Position numbers and translations under genes: made by a program. Shown one piece after another: positions 61,874-64,000 of a DNA stretch of 64,000 nt. Numbering within the stretch: position 1 is the stretch's first letter; each line of letters starts with the position of its first letter. Origin of the DNA: CAZPDM01 sp964585305 (lineage in GTDB: Bacteria > Planctomycetota > Uabimicrobiia > Uabimicrobiales > JABWCH01); assembly GCA_964585305.1 (NCBI GenBank), contig CAZPDM010000012.1, positions 1 through 64,000 of the forward strand, in the 5' to 3' direction. The notes under the pieces are model-generated. The model did not search any database. It was not told where the DNA came from and saw nothing but the letters and a program-made list of their open reading frames with translations.

Positions 61874-64000
61874 ATGGTGAATTTAAAAGACATTTGCACA
61901 GAGATGATGAGTTATACTGACAAACTTAAAACAGTTTGGGATGATCTATATAAAATATGGCGTGTCCAAATCGGTCAAGATAGATATGAAAATGAGCTAA
62001 ATAAAATTGAAAAATTTCAAGCTTATGATTGTCGTCCTACTTTTCGTATCGGTTTTGTCGGAGAACAAAGTGCTGGAAAAAGCATTTTTATTAACGAATT
62101 ACTTCAAAAAGAGATTGTTCTTTCTGGTGCAGCAGAAGTAACTTTTGTCCCTTCTGTTATTGTTTTGGGAGATCAAGATTCTCATACTTTTTACTATTAT
62201 ACTCGAAAAGAAATTGAACATGTCCTTCGTCCGTATTATGAAATATATACCAAAGCAGAAGTAGGAATTCATCTTCAAAATTATATTCGCGAATACCCAA
62301 ATGCTCGAAAAATTTCACGGGAGGAACTCGTTCAAATAAAAGATTTTAATAGTTTAAAAAATATCAATGACGATATAAGTCGAGCAATTTATTATTGCCT
62401 TGAAAAATTGAGCGATCGTAAAGTTGCAAGAGATTTTGTCAATCTCGTCTATGCGCTTCGCCATCCCAATTTAGGAACAAAGTTAAGCGATAGCGAAGCT
62501 AGAAGTAGTTCTCCCACTTCATCGGCTGAAATTGAACGTCGAAGTTTTCTTTTAAAAGAACGCGATAATAGTAAAGAATTTCCAGAATATGACCGTAATA
62601 AAAAAGACTTATATGAAATATATCTTGTCCATCATATTTATCAAACTGTAGCCTATTCACAAAATTCTATTTCTCGTATTAACAATATGGAATTCGTTGA
62701 TTTTCCAGGAATTGATGCAGTAACAATTCGTGTTCGCCATGCTTCGTTATTTTTTATGCAGGAAGTAGATGCTTTGATTTTAGTAACGGATACTCAAAAA
62801 GCATTCACACTTTCTAGCATGGAAATCCTAAGAACTTTACGAGCGAACAAAGCTGTTGGAAATTTTAAAGAATGTTTTTTTGTTTGCATCAACAAATATG
62901 ATACTATCAACGATTTAGAACAAGGCAAAGACTCAAATTCAAATATGGTAAGCTTAGAAAGTTTTCGTCATACTGTAACACACATTAAAAATAATATCAA
63001 ACATGTTCTTGGTGATTCTAATGTTATTGTTTTTGTTTCCTCGGCTCTTATGACTCAATTTTTCCGAAAAGAACAAAAAGGCGAAATTCTTAGCCCTAAA
63101 AATTCTGGAATTTTACAAGTTTTTAAAACAATGAAAAATAATCCCAATCTCTCTGGAGATGAAGAAATCGACCAGCAAATCAAAAAAATGTTTGATTCGG
63201 ATAATTTTGGTGGAATTCCATATATTCGACAAGAATTAGAAAAGTATCTTCAAAATACTAGCTTGCAATTAAAAAAAACATACTTTATCCGCTCAATTCA
63301 AAGTTTTTGGGAGCAAATCGATCAGTCCTTTAATCCAATTTATAAAAATAGTGTTGAGAAATGGCAAAGTCGTGCGCAAACAGATTTCTTAGAAACAAAA
63401 AACAAACTACTCAATATGCTTCAAAATTCTTTGAAAATATTGCAAAAGGCAAAAGAAGAAATTCGAGATTATACAGTACCACTTGTTCAATTACGCGAAA
63501 CTATACAAAATGAAGTTAAAGTGATTTCTATAGTAGAGAGAGAGCTATGGAATAAGCCCAGGATGGAACTCTACCAAGAAATTCATGATCAACTTTGTCA
63601 AATATTAAATAAAGTTATAGAAAAAATCATTATTACACCATTTCAAGAAAAACTAAATATAGCACTAAAAGAATTATCCGGATTTTTAGAGCTTAGTCAA
63701 CATTCTCCTGAAAATTGGAATAGTATTAAAACAAGCCTAGAAAGAATTCGCTTTCTATGGACTATTCATCCTCAAGTTTTGATGCTACGATTTCAAGAAT
63801 TAGTAGCTGAAAAGCCAATGATTCAACTTCCCTCATATTTAAAGGATTGCATGTCCTTACAATCTTTTGTAACAGAAAAGAAAAAAAGTTTTTTAGAACA
63901 AATTGATGCAACTAAACTCATCAGTTGTGCTAAAGTTTGGCATCATCCACTTTATTGCATTCAAGAAATTTTGTATTCTTTAGAAACTATTCAAAATTGG
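61874..64000 (+). CDS. Dynamin-like GTPase (3' end outside window)
   Basis: The frame opens at the ATG at 61874, behind AGGAAG, and stays open for 709 codons to the right edge, so the C-terminus is missing. The G domain has P-loop GEQSAGKS (63-70), G2-region Thr in AEVTFVPSVI, G3 DFPGID (276-281) and G4 NKYD (340-343), a layout of the dynamin superfamily. A long helical region follows (EKWQSRAQTDFLETKNKLLNMLQNSLKILQKAKEEI). Bacterial dynamin-like proteins remodel membranes or act in stress and defence. Just upstream are a secreted unknown and a membrane pseudokinase. Confidence 0.85.
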   Translation, partial: MVNLKDICTEMMSYTDKLKTVWDDLYKIWRVQIGQDRYENELNKIEKFQAYDCRPTFRIGFVGEQSAGKSIFINELLQKEIVLSGAAEVTFVPSVIVLGDQDSHTFYYYTRKEIEHVLRPYYEIYTKAEVGIHLQNYIREYPNARKISREELVQIKDFNSLKNINDDISRAIYYCLEKLSDRKVARDFVNLVYALRHPNLGTKLSDSEARSSSPTSSAEIERRSFLLKERDNSKEFPEYDRNKKDLYEIYLVHHIYQTVAYSQNSISRINNMEFVDFPGIDAVTIRVRHASLFFMQEVDALILVTDTQKAFTLSSMEILRTLRANKAVGNFKECFFVCINKYDTINDLEQGKDSNSNMVSLESFRHTVTHIKNNIKHVLGDSNVIVFVSSALMTQFFRKEQKGEILSPKNSGILQVFKTMKNNPNLSGDEEIDQQIKKMFDSDNFGGIPYIRQELEKYLQNTSLQLKKTYFIRSIQSFWEQIDQSFNPIYKNSVEKWQSRAQTDFLETKNKLLNMLQNSLKILQKAKEEIRDYTVPLVQLRETIQNEVKVISIVERELWNKPRMELYQEIHDQLCQILNKVIEKIIITPFQEKLNIALKELSGFLELSQHSPENWNSIKTSLERIRFLWTIHPQVLMLRFQELVAEKPMIQLPSYLKDCMSLQSFVTEKKKSFLEQIDATKLISCAKVWHHPLYCIQEILYSLETIQNW

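Noticed and set aside
1..64000. TGA reassigned to Trp or Gly
   Set aside because: Conserved proteins such as UvrB, PyrG, Tex, RsmH and TatC are full length with no in-frame TGA, and Trp is encoded by TGG. Absence as a stop does not show reassignment.
1..64000. Insertion sequences, integrases or prophage genes
   Set aside because: No transposase, integrase or phage structural gene was recognised in any frame.

Overview
This window is an AT-rich bacterial chromosome segment with about 49 protein genes and two tRNA genes, densely packed in short operons on both strands. Nothing here names the organism. The gene set points to the Planctomycetota / PVC superphylum (inference): a PEP-CTERM-sorted lectin-like protein, a DUF4129-DUF4350-MoxR-DUF58 operon, FHA-domain proteins, a Sel1-repeat kinase-like protein, DUF1573, a GHL10/golvesin-type secreted protein, many hypothetical lipoproteins, and an rsmH gene that stands apart from any division (dcw) cluster. 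All 48 genes whose end lies in the window stop with TAA (34) or TAG (14); none uses TGA. Their reading frames contain no in-frame TGA either, and tryptophan is encoded by TGG.

Layout. 1-7843 (minus strand): an RNHCP zinc-ribbon protein, the pyruvate dehydrogenase E1alpha-E1beta-E2 operon, a flavin-binding-type protein, a nitrilase-like/double-FHA fusion, a membrane protein and a glutaryl-CoA dehydrogenase-like enzyme. 8073-14059: a HEPN-like protein, a small S24/S26-like peptidase and the comM-comEC pair. 14060-14564: no gene, but a strongly folded element at 14145-14359, followed by two tandem tRNA-Pro genes. 14862-18435: a membrane protein, then a periplasmic binding protein paired with a chemoreceptor. 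18536-27608 (minus): uvrB, a tandem palindromic repeat, DUF1573, an RluA-type pseudouridine synthase, a secreted GH13 amylase, the PEP-CTERM protein, CTP synthase and an EamA transporter. 27839-32584: the DUF4129/DUF4350/MoxR/DUF58 operon. 32636-35128 (minus): a four-domain CoA-disulfide-reductase-type sulfur protein. 35295-42285: a prepilin-like protein, membrane proteins, TatC, a TPR lipoprotein and secreted proteins. 42357-42921: a minimal FHA protein and a small helical protein. 43068-50907: rsmH, a methyltransferase-PrmC fusion, a Sel1/pseudokinase protein, Tex and a cyclase-family hydrolase. 51020-53114: a lipoprotein, an alpha/beta hydrolase with a membrane insertion and DUF6485. 53170-57940 (minus): two translationally coupled MttB-like proteins, one fused to an SCP2-like domain by a long disordered linker. 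58070-64000: a secreted DNase I-like protein, then a membrane pseudokinase, a secreted unknown and a dynamin-like GTPase that runs off the right edge.

The most unusual points are the complete absence of TGA stops, the SCP2-linker-MttB fusion with its MttB partner, the pseudokinase/dynamin cluster, the degenerate nitrilase-FHA fusion, the methyltransferase-PrmC fusion and the unidentified structured element at 14145-14359. Domain calls come from reading motifs by eye; no database search was run.
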